NCBI RefSeq assembly: GCF_041296385.1
Contig: NW_027184085.1
Coordinates: 7,993,301-8,057,300, forward strand
Direction of reading: 5' to 3'
DNA: 64,000 nt
DNA from: Aphelocoma coerulescens
Taxonomy: Eukaryota; Chordata; Aves; Passeriformes; Corvidae
Below are positions 13,487 through 25,300 of the stretch, in pieces; position 1 is the stretch's first letter, and each line of letters opens with the position of its first letter. The notes below the pieces were generated by a model, which searched no databases, had not been told where the DNA came from, and saw nothing but the letters and a program-made list of their open reading frames with translations. A program made the translations under genes and the position numbers.

Positions 13487-13536
13487 AGGCAGGCAGGCAG
13501 GCAGGCAGCAGCTCACCATGCAAGCAAGCAAGCAAA
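13487..13536 (+). repeat. (AGGC)n and (AAGC)n tetranucleotide repeats
   Basis: About five AGGC units (13487-13508) and three to four AAGC units (about 13521-13534) are separated by 12 bp of unique sequence. The two repeat types differ by one base per unit and may have a common origin. Confidence 0.85.
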
Positions 13537-13724
13537 AGGGGAAACGAAAATTAAGCAGAGGTTAAGGGAATAGGAGAAGAAAAACAGATGACCCCCGGAG
13601 TCTGGGGCTGAGCAGCACGAGCAGTCGGAGCCCCTGGAAGCCAGCTCATCCATGCACACTGCCCTTGCTGCCTCCCCGTTCCCAGGAGGGGGCCTAATAA
13701 ATTTTACAAAAGAGCAAACAGCTG

Positions 13725-13960
13725 AAAAATGCTCGTATTTAAAAATATATTGAGAGAATTTGCATGTTGTTCCCTTTTGTGTGAGGATGGCATTTATACA
13801 CCCGGCGTTTCAGCAGCACCGCATCTCCGAGCACTTTACATAGCAATTAATTACACACTGGTAGTGGAGTGACTGTCTACAGGCAAACTCATCAGCCATT
13901 ATCCACTCAGCAACATCCAGAGTACAGCTGTGAACATTTGCATTAGCCGAAAGTCATCCT
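13725..13960. promoter_or_regulatory. candidate conserved element with two octamer (ATTTGCAT) sites and a MIR-like relic
   Basis: Two perfect ATTTGCAT octamers, the classical POU-factor site, lie at 13758-13765 and 13936-13943, both in the same orientation. Between them, 'gcatctccgagcactttaca' (about 13822) resembles the conserved 3' region of MIR/CORE-SINE or L2-type relics. The stretch also has an A/T-rich block at 13736-13752. Enhancer function is inference; no conservation or expression data are available. Confidence 0.35.
13810..13870 (+). repeat. MIR/L2-like ancient SINE relic
   Basis: The phrase 'gagcactttacatagcaatt' corresponds to the widely preserved 'gcgctttacaaa...ttaatta' part of ancient amniote MIR-like elements. 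Only about 60 bp is recognisable and the divergence is high, so the family name is tentative. Confidence 0.4.
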
Positions 13961-16900
13961 GGCTGCCATTAGCAGGGTGCAGGGTGTCAGCGAGGGTGAG
14001 AGGGGTTGGCTCACCCCCACTCCTTCCCAAAAAGCCTTTGACAGCCGCCGTCACAGCTTTCACAGTCAAACTTGTGACCCTTCCCTCGTTTAACCCCAAG
14101 TTTGGACCAGAGAGATGCCATCAGCTTACAGCACACTGCAGTCCAGATCCTGCACCAAAATGCCAGCTTCTCCTACAAGATGGGAAACACTCTTGGTAGG
14201 GAGACTTCTGAGATAGCACATAAGAGTGTAGTCACGAAATCTATGGAGTGGATGGCTTTATAGTATGAACTTTGTCCACAGCAGTCACAGTTTCTATTTA
14301 ATTTCCTTCATGAAACCTCTGTGCCCCAGGATTACTTTCAGCACTCCCCAGGTCTCTCTATAAAGAGGTCTGGAAAGACACTGTAGATCTGAAAGATCAA
14401 TGTCTGATAACTGCTGTGGCCTCAATGCTGTTCTGAAGTACTTTGCAATGCCAGATTCTCTCCTGAGTCCCCTTTGCCTCTGTTTTACCCACAGCATGGC
14501 AAAAGCATGTGTGGCACCACAACCAGGAGATCAGAGGAAACCTGTGGGCAAAGAAGATCCCAGCAGTGCACTGACCTTCAGAGGGGACATGAGGACAGGA
14601 GACCAAGCAGCAGAACTCACAGAACCCAAAGATATTCTAGCTAAAGCATTAAAATAAACTCCTATACTACATCTTTACCACCTGAACAGACAGTTGTGAA
14701 GATGTCCCTGGACATTAGAACTTGATCTTCTGTATTGTAAGTTGTTAAAACACTACCTGGCATGTTTTTGGCACAATCCAGCTAGGATGCTCCCAAATGA
14801 TGCCTAGACACAGCCTGGGAATTAGCACAGACTAGTGCCCATTCTCAGTAGTCAATTTGGATGCAATCCCCCTTTTTTGGAGGGTGAGAGAATTCAATAG
14901 TACAGATGCAGGATATCCTGTGCCAGCTGGCCTCTGCACAAGAGAGCAGACCTAGCTACAGTTAATTTACAGGTATAGATGCAGCCTCAGAGACCTGGAC
15001 AACATCCAGGCAATGATTGCACCCTCCTCCTTTCAATTTCACCAGCCTGAATTGCAAAAGAAAGCCACAATGCTTCTAATCTTTAATTGCTGCTGTGGAC
15101 CACTGAAATGGTTCTGTCTTTTGATCCTGGATAAGGTGATCTTTGAATTTCTGAAAGTTAGAGTGTATGAAGTCTTTGGAGCTCCTTTGAAGGGCCACAT
15201 GAGATACAACTGCAGCACAAACCACTAGGGTCTCTTCTTTCTATCTGGCTTGTGTTTCATGTGTGCTAAAATATTCAAAACAATTATTCATTTTGTGAGG
15301 CTGGTGTGTCTTTCTTGCTGAGCCCACCAAGCCAGCTCTGATCTCCATGAGGCCAGAGAGAGCAAACCACCAGAGTCATTATTGCCATGCAGCAGGTAAC
15401 AAATCTCAGCCAAGAAGGAGACATAAGAGCCACCTAAAAACCTGCATAGCACAAACCTCTTTCCAGTTTGTGCTTTATAAGAACACAAGTTGGGTGGATC
15501 AGGAAGATCTAATGGACTTGGGAAGATAAATATGGTCTTACAGAAGATGACTTAGGTGTGCAAATCCAGCTCTCCAGCTTGGGGTTTCCTCTCACTAAAA
15601 CTCCAATAAACCAGGATTCTGGCTGGATTGGACCATTGCCTGAAGGCAAAACAGGTCTCTCTGCTCAACCTGCCTACCCACTCCACAGCCTGAATTTGCT
15701 ATCCAGGGTTGCAGGACCTGGCACTAGAGGTGAGCAGACATGGTCTCTTCCCGACCCTTTTGCAAAGAAGAGAACTGAATCAACGTTTCAGTGTCTGGAG
15801 AGGGGAGAAATTCTTCCAAGTAACTGGTTTACAGCAAAACCACAAAGTCTTTGGAAACCGAATAAGATAATCTCTCTGGGGTTTCCTTTATCTTGTTTTT
15901 GCTGCCGGATTTCTAGCACTTCCTTGGGGTATGGACACACACATTTTAATGAACTTCTGGGAGATGGGGTGCTTATCCCACTCTTTGATGTAGGCTGGAT
16001 CTCATTCTGAGCTTGCCTCCTATCAAGTTTATCTGCCTTTAATGACTCACTTGTTTCCTGTGAGACTTCCCAATTTCTTTCCCAAACACATCCCAAACCC
16101 CAAACTCCTTGGCAATCCACAGAAAATGCCACCTGGCTTTTGAGGTTTCAGTGGTGTGTCACTGTTCAGAGACTTCAACACAGGCAGTGAAAAAAGTCAG
16201 GAAATTGAGAAGGATATACCTGAAGAGAGAGAAATGGGAACAGTAAAGGCCACAGCTCTCTGTGCTCAGATGTCCATGCAGACTTCCCCTGGGCCAGAAA
16301 ACACCATGCTTGGCTTGGGGTGTTCACTTCCCTTGGGCTCCTGGAAGACTCTGTAGCCAAAGCAACTTTTTTTCATATTAGCACTATGGGGACTTTTATT
16401 TTTTTTGTGCACTTTTTCTCCATCCCACGGCTGTAGGAAAGTGTGCCTGATCCCCTGGCCCTTACCTGCTGCTGGTATCCCTCTCCACAGCTGTCTCCCA
16501 GACAGAGGAGCAGAGCAGAAACTGCCTTTTCTGGGATGCACAGCCACATTCTGGGAAGCAGAGCTGCAAACCACCTGGCAGTTTCACAGATTCCACTAGA
16601 GACCATTTCAGAGAAGCCACTGAGCTTGATAATGCTGATTTACATAGTGGTGCAGCTTCCCCTCACCGTGGGAATTGCTGGGTGGCATTCCCTGGCCTCC
16701 ACAATGCCGGAGGTCAGGCTGCTGATCAGAGCAGTCCCATCTGGCCTGAAAATCTATAAATTCAGATCTGGATGAAATTGGGCAATTTTGGATTTGGATA
16801 AGCATTCATGAATTTAAATGAATAAATAATAATATAATAATAAATCATTCATCTCGCTGTCTAGCGTGCAAGTCCCCTCGAAGACCTGCAGTTCAGAAGC

Positions 16901-17590
16901 AGCCAAAGTTTGACTACCTCTGCAATTAGAGCCAATGAATTTCAAATGAGGGGGAGGGAGGGGTAAAAAAAGCAGCAGAAAAGAAACGTTTGGGGGGACC
17001 ACTTATTCAAAGTGACTTCCCCCTCCCTGCAGCCCATACAAGGACTGGGCGCTTACAAACTCACCCCACTGCTGTCTCTGGGTAGTGGCACTGGTGAGAG
17101 CTTCCATCTCCCACTACCTGTACTCAAGACAAGTAGGATCCATCAATCCAGTGAGTTCCAGATCTGCTATGTTAATGTAAAATTTACACTCCTCACTTCT
17201 GGCTCACTGGGCTAGGTTCAAGACTCCCTGGTTCAATTCCAGGCAACCAAGCTGGGCAAGTACATTTCCTCTTGGTTGGTTATTATGGAAAAGAGCTTTG
17301 GGCAAGAGCAATGCTATGCTCTGCTCCAGGTCAGGCTCTCTCCCATGAGAGGTAAATCCATGGGCAGTCACCATGATGGAGAGGAGACAACAGGCTGGGC
17401 TGCACTTCTGATGGGCAATCTCAGTTCCTGACCTCTCTTATCCAGAGCTGTCTCCTCATTCCTACTGAGGGGCCTTTGCCAGCCACTTGCTGTAAGAAAA
17501 TTCCTAGCACTGTTCTATCCTTCTTCTCTTCACCTTTCCCACTGTTATATCCCCTTGAACCACCCCCAAACCAATTCTCTCCTGATTCTC
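13961..17590. other. non-coding stretch, nothing firmly recognised
   Basis: No exon could be supported. Open frames up to 150 codons (15558-16010) are motif-free. A short AT-rich block with repeated 'aataat' lies at about 16817-16846. A B-box-like 'ggttcaattcc' at 17230-17240 stands alone and is not a tRNA. Confidence 0.4.
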
Positions 17591-17599
17591 CCTGGTGAG

Positions 17600-17845
17600 T
17601 TTCTGCCCTCCCCAAACCTTTGTGTTTAATTTCTTCTCTAAACCAGCCCTTGCAGCTTCCCCCAGCTCAGCCTCCTTCACTCATTTCATTAACATGCTGT
17701 TTACTTCTGCTTGTAGATCATTAGCAGCAATATTAAACAACTGGCAGCCTGCCCAGGAGGCTGCGATCTCCGGGGTTGATGACTTGTTTTATTTTCCCTC
17801 CCTGAGAGAGCTGCAAAAGCATCAGAGTTGGGTGGACATGGAAAG
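17600..17845 (-). repeat. copy 1 of a related pair; possible old CR1 antisense piece
   Basis: This block aligns by eye with 19582-19835, about 2 kb further on. Shared runs include 'cattaacatg.tgttta', 'taga t.attagc', 'attaaa', 'ctggcagc.tgcccag' and 'ggggttgatgacttgtttta'. The core 'gatcattagcagcaatattaaac' region resembles the antisense CR1 phrase 'agatcattaatgaagatattaaac', so both copies may be relics of one LINE region. Copy number elsewhere in the genome would decide between a transposon and a local duplication. Confidence 0.55.
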
Positions 17846-19580
17846 ACCCGAGCCAGGAGCAGAGATGAGAGAGGCGGCCGTCTTGCCTTTCCTGGTAAAT
17901 CTTCCACTCTGCTTTGCCTTTAAATTCCTCACATATGGAGGTCCTTCTCTCATGGGCATGCTTCTGATACCTTTATATGGACCATTTTCTTGAAATAAGC
18001 CTTTGCCATCCTTCCTCCCCTTAAAACCCCTTGGTTTGGAATCATGAGTCCACATCTGGGACTGAATTTTAGATCAATCTCCTTTCAGGCCCCTTATATC
18101 ACAAATTCCTTCTGTTTTCCTACCGAAAGATGAGACAACAAACTTACTGACTAATTTCAGCCTGTCATCTTACCTGCTCTGGCACAGACAGTTAACTCCT
18201 TACAGGAGAACTCACCTCCATGACTCAGACTCTTGAGGTTCTCGTGTGCATCCCTCATAAAATACTTCTAAGGAACTTCTCAGAGATGTGGGAAAAGTTT
18301 ACATCCAACTCAGGAACACAGAAAATCTTAACCCAGACCAGGTATGAAATGAGCCCAAGGCAATCTATGAAGCCAGGAGGAAGCTCAGACCAGGGCAAAG
18401 GGGCTTTGGTTCCTTGCAACAGCTATTCTGTAGTGAACAGAGCAGAGAACTGGCTGCACATTTTCATTAAATATTCATCCATTTTCTCTTTAATATGATT
18501 TTTTTTTTCCTGCCAGGGAAAGCTGAAGGGAAGGAAGTGTGAAAGGGATTTGGCACATTCAAAATCTTCCAATATCTGGCAAAAATGTCAACAGAAATGT
18601 CACTTGAAAATTCTAATTCAGACGATTTTGACTGATCTCTGATCATATTTCCAGTGCCTCCACAGTGGCCCCTTGGGCTGTTGGCCATCTCCTCTTTGGA
18701 CACCTAGACTCCCCTGTCCACACGGGACTTGCAGGGACCCACTGTTGAACCCACTCAGCCCCTGTCAGCACTGTAACAATTTCCACTGCTGGTACAGGGA
18801 CATCCTCAGAACATGCTCCTTCTTTGCTCCTTTTTTGCTCCTTCTTTTGTCCAGATCAGGCTGTTGTCAGCCATCACCACAAAAGCCTGGAAAACTGCCT
18901 CTAGATTCCTCACACAAGGCACGTTTACACCAGTTTGTTCCTGTTCTAGCACTTCCACAAAGCATTTTCCTCCACTCTGACCACAGGGGAATCTTTGGGG
19001 AATCACTGGGTCCTCTCTTGGCTCCAGTTAGCTGGGCTAAGGAAACCAAACCCTTTAGACCCTCTCTGCCTGAAGTAAAGTGACTCTTCTTCTAACCCAT
19101 GGTCAGCAGATCCTGCCATTGGGAACTGACATAGTGAATTTGAGTAAAAAGCCTCCTTTCTGTTCACGGACTTCCCTCCCACGATGTGCTGCTATTTCAG
19201 ACAGGTTTGATAGTGTTTTTTACTCAAAGGCCTTCCATCAAAGGCCACTCATGTGGGGCACAGACTTTTTTGTAGTGTTTCAGGCATTCCTTGTGATTTC
19301 GCTCTCTCTCCACCTTGCTGCCTGTCTTCCCTACACCTACCTGGCCAAAGGCATCACACACTGCTCCAGAGGTGTGCTCCTGTGCCTATCCCTCTATGGA
19401 CACAGTCTGCTGCATCCCCACTTTCAGGAGTGTGCAGCAGAGCTGTGTGACAGATAGAAGCTGCATTTGCTCTGCACCCCCAGGCGCCTAATGTCCTCAC
19501 GTGGCCTTTTATCTCTGCTTCCCTGCCCACTTGTATTCACATTATTCCCAAGCCAAACATCAAGCTATAATTCCCTGCTT
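17846..19580. other. non-coding stretch between the paired blocks
   Basis: No supported gene. Several short open frames (for example 18673-19083 and 19080-19457) overlap with no domain. It is the spacer between two similar blocks, and I could not see that the spacer itself is duplicated. Confidence 0.4.
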
Positions 19581-19581
19581 G

Positions 19582-19835
19582 TCTTTCCAGCCTCCCCAAA
19601 TCTTTTTGTTTTACTTCCACTGTCCAAACCAGCCCCTCTAGCTCCTCCCAGTTTAGCTTCACCCACACATTTCATTAACATGTTGTTTATTCCCACTTCT
19701 AGATGATTAGCGAAGACATTAAATGACTGGCAGCATGCCCAGAGAGGCCATTACCTTTGGGGTTGATGACTTGTTTTATGCACCTCTCAGAGTGGTGAGA
19801 GCAGCAAAGCTGGGCAGGTCTGGAAGGTCCTGAGC
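19582..19835 (-). repeat. copy 2 of the related pair; possible old CR1 antisense piece
   Basis: This block matches 17600-17845 over most of its length in the same orientation, with scattered substitutions and small gaps. The best core is at about 19670-19778, ending in the same 20-mer ggggttgatgacttgtttta (19759-19778). See the entry for copy 1 for the two possible explanations. Confidence 0.55.
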
Positions 19836-22000
19836 AGCACAGGGAAGATCCAGAGGAAGCTCCACATCTCCATGTTTCCAGTGTTCTGGTGTTCTCTGCT
19901 TTCCCCCCACCACCATGTGGAGCCACCATGTGCCCTGGGACAGCCCCAAGCAGGGACCTTTTGAGTGGGAGCAAGAAGACATGAAGTAGAGAGTTGGTAG
20001 GGAACATGGCTCTTTGTCAGGGATTTTTCTGCTATGCAAAACTGGGGGAAAAGGAGGGTGGCAACTAAACAAAAGCATGCAGGACATCCTCTGGCAATGC
20101 CACACAGTGTCCTTACCACCTGTAAGGGGTGGGGGACTATGTGACACCATGGTGTTTCTAAACACATTAAAATGCCACATTTCAGAGCATGTTTTAACTC
20201 TGACTGAGGTGGAAATGGTTCTTTTGAGGAAATACCCACTGAGCACCAGTGTCTCAGCGGTCTCAGTGGGGTATTGGGTAAAATCCCTTTGCAGACCCTC
20301 TCTCAGCCTTTACGAGCCCAAGTTTCAGCAGGGCCAAAAGCTGCCACATACACACTGTGGAGGGGAGGGTTTTACCAGGCTCCTGGTGGGACAACTGTGA
20401 AAGCTGACACCTGCCTTGACCCCTGACAAGCTGCAGCCTCAGATCTCTGTTTCCCCTTCTCCAGTGGGAAAAACACTTGCCCTTGGAAAAGGTCCCCTTG
20501 CCAACAGAGTGCCCACCACCAAAAACCCTGCAAAAGGAAACTTACACCTGGGCAACACGTTTCCTGATGGTCACTTCACCTGCTTCTGTGGTCTTTGGAG
20601 ATTCTCAGCCTGCCAGATTAGTCTGGACAGTCAGTGGAATGCCTCAGAGCAATGATTTTGCTAAGCAGCTCCAAGTGTAACAGTGGTTCCAGACCAGAGC
20701 ACGTCCCCACATGAGTAGTCACATTTTCACCAGCCAGGCTGCTTTCAGAGCTAGGAAGGTGCTAGTCACCCTTACAGAAAGGCACTCTCTTTTGGGGCTT
20801 TTAGAAATACAGATCTTACCTGCCTTCTACACTCCTTTAAAGAACAAGATGCAAAGCGATTTCTTCCCCAATGAATAAAATCACTGAATTGAGAAAGGAA
20901 ATGTACCAGGTGGCTCCCACTCTTTCCCACCTTTAAAAAAAAAAAGGAAGAAGAAGAAAAGAAAGTAAGAAAAAAGGCTTTGAGCTGTTCTTCAAAGGCT
21001 GTCTGATTTGCTTTGAATAATATAAAATGATGATGGAGGGAAAAAAGAGAATATTAAACTCAAGGCTGTAAAAGCTCTGTGCTCAGGCTGAGCCACTGAA
21101 AAAGATCCGTGTACACTTTTCATGAAATAACCACAGTGATCCCCCCTTGTCTCTGTAACAGCTGGGGGATCAGCAGCCATGCAAACCTGGGCCCAAACAC
21201 AGCCTGGGGAGCAAAAGCTGGGGTGCTTCCTCCCTCGAGATGTTTCCCCCTTCGAGATGTTTCCCCCCTGGAGACATCCAAATGCCCCGCACCTCACTGC
21301 ACGTTTCTCCACCAGACTCCCCTGTGTGCCCCTGTCCTGGGGCAGAGCTCCCAGAGATGGGAGGCAGGAAAGCAGGAAAGGAGGGACACGCAGAAAGAGA
21401 GGGGAAAATGAACAAAAAAGTATTTTCTTCTGAGCTCCCCCGAGAAAATTAGTGTGAAGCTGGAAGGAGCTGATTGCTGTCAAGGCCTGCCAGAGCCCAG
21501 ATAGCCAGCTGCAGTCCCCAGGCACAAATGTGATAATAGCCAACAAGCTAAAATCATTAACAGTAACGATTGCCTCTGGAAAGACCCCAACACCTAGGAG
21601 GAAAAACCAGTGACAGGAGAGGGAGGAAAAAAAAAAATTAAAAGGGAGCAATTGTTATTTCCTCTTAGCATTTCTGCACTCTGTTTTCCATAACCCTCTG
21701 ATCCCAATAAAGACTGCCTCACCTAGTAATGGCTCAGTCTAGCTTTCCCCAGCTGGACTCCAGTGGTCATTTCTTCTCCCTTTATTTGCTGGTGGGAGAG
21801 CAGAGGGAATGAGGGTGAGGGAGGAGAGGCAAATACTTGGTGAAAATAGCCATCACCTTTAGCTGGCTCTTATGGATGTTAACTACTTAAAAAAAGGGAT
21901 CTTTATAGCTTTGGCTGGATGAGCCAAGCCCATGTGATGAACATCTGGGGTGTCCCCACAGCCGATGGCACGTGACACAGAGGGAGGGAAAAGATCCGTT
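19836..22000. other. non-coding stretch with a purine/pyrimidine-rich part and candidate conserved element
   Basis: No exon is supported. The longest open frame of the window (219 codons, minus strand, 20992-21651) lies here, but its translation is dominated by S/F/L/P from pyrimidine-rich minus-strand sequence and it shows no domain. A 17-bp direct repeat, tcgagatgtttccccc with one leading base, occupies 21234-21267. The part at about 21455-21605 has a CNE-like texture ('gataatagcc', 'aaaatcattaacagtaacg'). Confidence 0.4.
21234..21267 (+). repeat. 17-bp near-perfect tandem duplication
   Basis: The unit ctcgagatgtttccccc is followed directly by ttcgagatgtttccccc, with one mismatch. A third, weaker unit follows ('ctggagacatcc'). 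Confidence 0.8.
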
Positions 22001-22009
22001 TCTCCAGCA

Positions 22010-22380
22010 GATCTCTAAAGTAGAGGCAAAAGGAGTACGGGAGTGGTCTGTTCTGGGATCAGTCTGGAACAACTTCTTCAACAACAGCTTGGAGAAAGGA
22101 TGAGACTGCAAGTGGTGCCAGAATTAAGGGACTGCTCTGAGCTATGCTCAAAGAGAGATTTGGGATGGATATAAGAAAAAGATTCTTCCCCATGAAGACA
22201 GCTTCCCAAGACAGCTTATCCATCCCAGAGCCTATGGCACGCCCATTCCTAGAGGTTTACAAGAACCATCAGAATAAAGCCCTGAGCAATCTGGTCCAGT
22301 CTCAGAGCTGGCCCTGCCTTTAGGAGGGTGCACCAGAGACCTCCTGAGGTCACTGCCAACCTGAATTATCTTGTGATCCA
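22010..22380 (+). mobile_element. CR1 LINE fragment, 3' UTR, sense orientation, diverged
   Basis: The run 'agattcttccccatgaagac', the phrase 'gccctgagcaatctggtcca' and the 3' wording 'gacctcctgaggtcactgcc' followed by 'aacctgaattatcttgtgat' follow the canonical CR1 3' UTR (compare 'gacctccagaggtcccttcc' then 'aacctcaaccattctgtgat'). No coding frame remains. It is a 5'-truncated, inactive copy. Confidence 0.75.
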
Positions 22381-25300
22381 AATCAGACACTGATGTCTCT
22401 GCTCTCTGGTCACACAGCCATCTTCACCATCCTTGTTCAGTGAGCACATCTCTGCCTACTCCAGCATCCTGATACTCCTGGGAATGGCTCTTTCCTCTGA
22501 AGAATTTTCTGTGACAACCAGAATTGGGAAGCAGGCCATAGTGAGTCTGTGTGCTCTGTGTCAAAACGAAACATTTTCAGCTAAGCTCCTTGACTGCAAG
22601 TCCCCTTAAATCTTTAGCAATTCCCATTCTGCAAACCTCAGAAAATTTCTTCTTGCTTCCCAACTCCTTACCCTGTCCAGGCTTTCTCTTTTTCTAACCT
22701 CATCTCAAAGCAAACTCCAAGTGAGCAGCCTTTGGTCAATCAGCTGTTTCTGCAAGGAAGGAAAATATCAGCTTTTAAAAATAAAAACACAGACTTTGGC
22801 TCCGGTTTTATTTGTGAGAACATTGGATTCATGCATAGGATTTCATGCTTTATCTTGGTACAGCCTCTTGTACCCCATCCAGGGGTAGGCAATGGGAAGC
22901 AGGAAAAGTATGAGTTTGCCCCTGAAGTATTTGGCCCAGAGCACACCTTACCCAGGACAGTGCTAATATTAGAAGGAGAGGAGTACATTCACCCTAAAAA
23001 TCCCCCGTTTAATGCAAGGCTACATTTACCATGTCCCTTTGGACTCATTTGCCTTTTTGCAAACAATTCTCTGCAGAGCTGTGGCTGGCATTCAGGAAAG
23101 AGCAATGAAGTGGAGCACCAGGAGCTTTTTGCACCAGTCAGTGAGCCCATTGCTAAGCTGCTTTGTGCAGAAGTTGTAGAAATCACATCCCATGCTGATG
23201 CTCACCTTCTTGGGGAGCTGGCGGGGAGGACCATGTTCCTTTCCAAAGATTGTCAGGGCTCAGAGAAGCATTTAGCAAAGCCACACTGAACCTGCTCAGA
23301 TGCAGCTGGAGTTTGTAAAATAGGGAGCTCTCCTTCCAAAATTAATTCCTGGTTTTGGATTTCTCTGATGTAAAGAGTTTAATTTTCCAGCTCAGAAAAC
23401 TCTGCACTGTTCCTTTAGTGAAGGGATAGGAAGGTCCCCTGCCTCCCTGCTCAGGACCAGCAAAAACACCAATTCTCAGGCTGTTCCTGGGAGATTTCCT
23501 CCTGCCCCTCATCTCACCCACAGGATATCCTCACGTCCTTCAGTTCCAGGCTCAGTGTTGTGGTGGGAGAACATTGCACCAGTCCAACAGCACTGACCCA
23601 GGAGAGGCTGCATGATCCTCAGGGTTGTGTGAGAGCAGGCAGCGACCTGTGGGGTTTGTTCAAGTTCCCCCAGCACCTGCTAAATGACCTCTAGCAAATC
23701 ACTCTGGATGACCAGCACATCACACTGTCCTTAGCACCCCCAGCCCCTCAAGGAGCTTGCCAGTGCAGCACACACCACTCAGGGATTTCAGAGACCCTGC
23801 CAGACCCCACCATTCACATGGGTCCACAGTGGCCTTGGCATGTCTCACCTTGGCTGCCCTAGCTCTCCAAAGGACCACAAAGGCTGGCCCACACCTCGTC
23901 CTGGCATTTTTTAGGACGTACTTAGGTAGTTCTTCTGCAAGTCTGGTGTCTTACACTGCCTGTTGGGTTATTGATCAGGAGACATGCAAGTGGGTTTTGG
24001 GGTGGCAGTGTGGGAATCTGCCCTTCCCCTGCTGGACTTTACACTGAGGCCCACTGGAACATTCATGCCACAGGTGGACCTTGAGCTCCGAGCCATGGGA
24101 TGCTCCTCAGACAGCCCACTCGAGAATTTAACAGCTTTATTTGGATATGCAGAAAATCCCATATGAATACACACTGGCACAAAGTTTGAAGGAACAATTT
24201 CATGAGCTTCCCCTACTCTCACTACACTCTGAACCCCTCTGCTGCAGAAAAGTGAGTTGGCCAGTTCTCCTCTTGAAAAGAAATGCCCACGGATACTTAG
24301 AGAGTGTCTCCAAATACTGAGAGTAAATCGTGTCAGATCCCCAGCTGGAAGAAAACAGAAGGCAGGGAAAGAAAAAGATAAAAGTAAACAGAAAACTTCT
24401 TATACCCTGAAATGGGAACTAAAAGGTGGAGAAATCCCACATGAAGGACTCCATTCAGAAATCTTGGCAGAGTTTCAGACATCAGACTTCACAGCCAAGT
24501 AACTGATGGCAGAGATAAGAAAAAGAAACTGTCAGAAGTGTACATAGTGCACACATCACCTTGGTGTCTAATTAGCTAAAGGAGTCTGAGTCTTTACTCA
24601 AAAGTAAAATTTTTCCCAATGTACACAAAAGCTGATTAAACTTTAACCCCTCCCCATAAATTAACAAAGAAGAGACCCCAGTCAAAGTGATATGGTACAA
24701 AACCTGGTCAGACAACAAAAGTTTTGGACCTCTTATCTCCTGTTTACCTTCTCTATTGAGATTTCCCATCCTTGATGAAAGACTTGCAATTTTGATTTTT
24801 TTTAAGGAGTATGTCTGTTGCTAAACCTCTGAAAGCTCCATGGCATCACTGGACTCTGAACAGACCAAGACTGATTGTCTCTTTTTTTAGAGCAATCTGC
24901 ATCTTAGACATCTTCTGTCCCCTCACAGAACACCTGGGAAGGTGGATATTCCCAGTGTGATCACATCCAGTCTTAACATCCCAGGTTTTGTCTACACTAG
25001 GTCATTCAGTGTGAATAAAGTATATGAAAAAAGGACTGGTCACACCACACCAGGAGCTTCACAGGCACGTTCATTTAATGTCAAAGAGGTCTCTCATCTC
25101 TTTTGGTTAATTGAAGGGGTCTTACTTCAACTTATCTTAATTCTGAGTGTTGAAACAGAGTCCTGATTCAGTTTAATTAATCCCTTTTAAAAATGAATTT
25201 GAGTTAATTCTCCCACAGGTCTCAAAGCAGAGAGGTGCCCAGAAATCACTATGTGGCTTAATGTTTAGAATGAGATGGAACTCTTTCTGGGTGAACTACT

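Noticed and set aside
17201..17245. tRNA-like B box (ggttcaattcc) with an A-box-like 'ggctcactgg' upstream
   Set aside because: The spacing is too short, there is no acceptor-stem pairing and no anticodon arm. Not a tRNA or a recognisable tRNA-derived SINE head.
20992..21651. Longest open frame in the window, 219 codons on the minus strand
   Set aside because: The translation is dominated by S, F, L and P from pyrimidine-rich sequence, overlaps open frames on the other strand, and shows no domain or splice context. Treated as chance.
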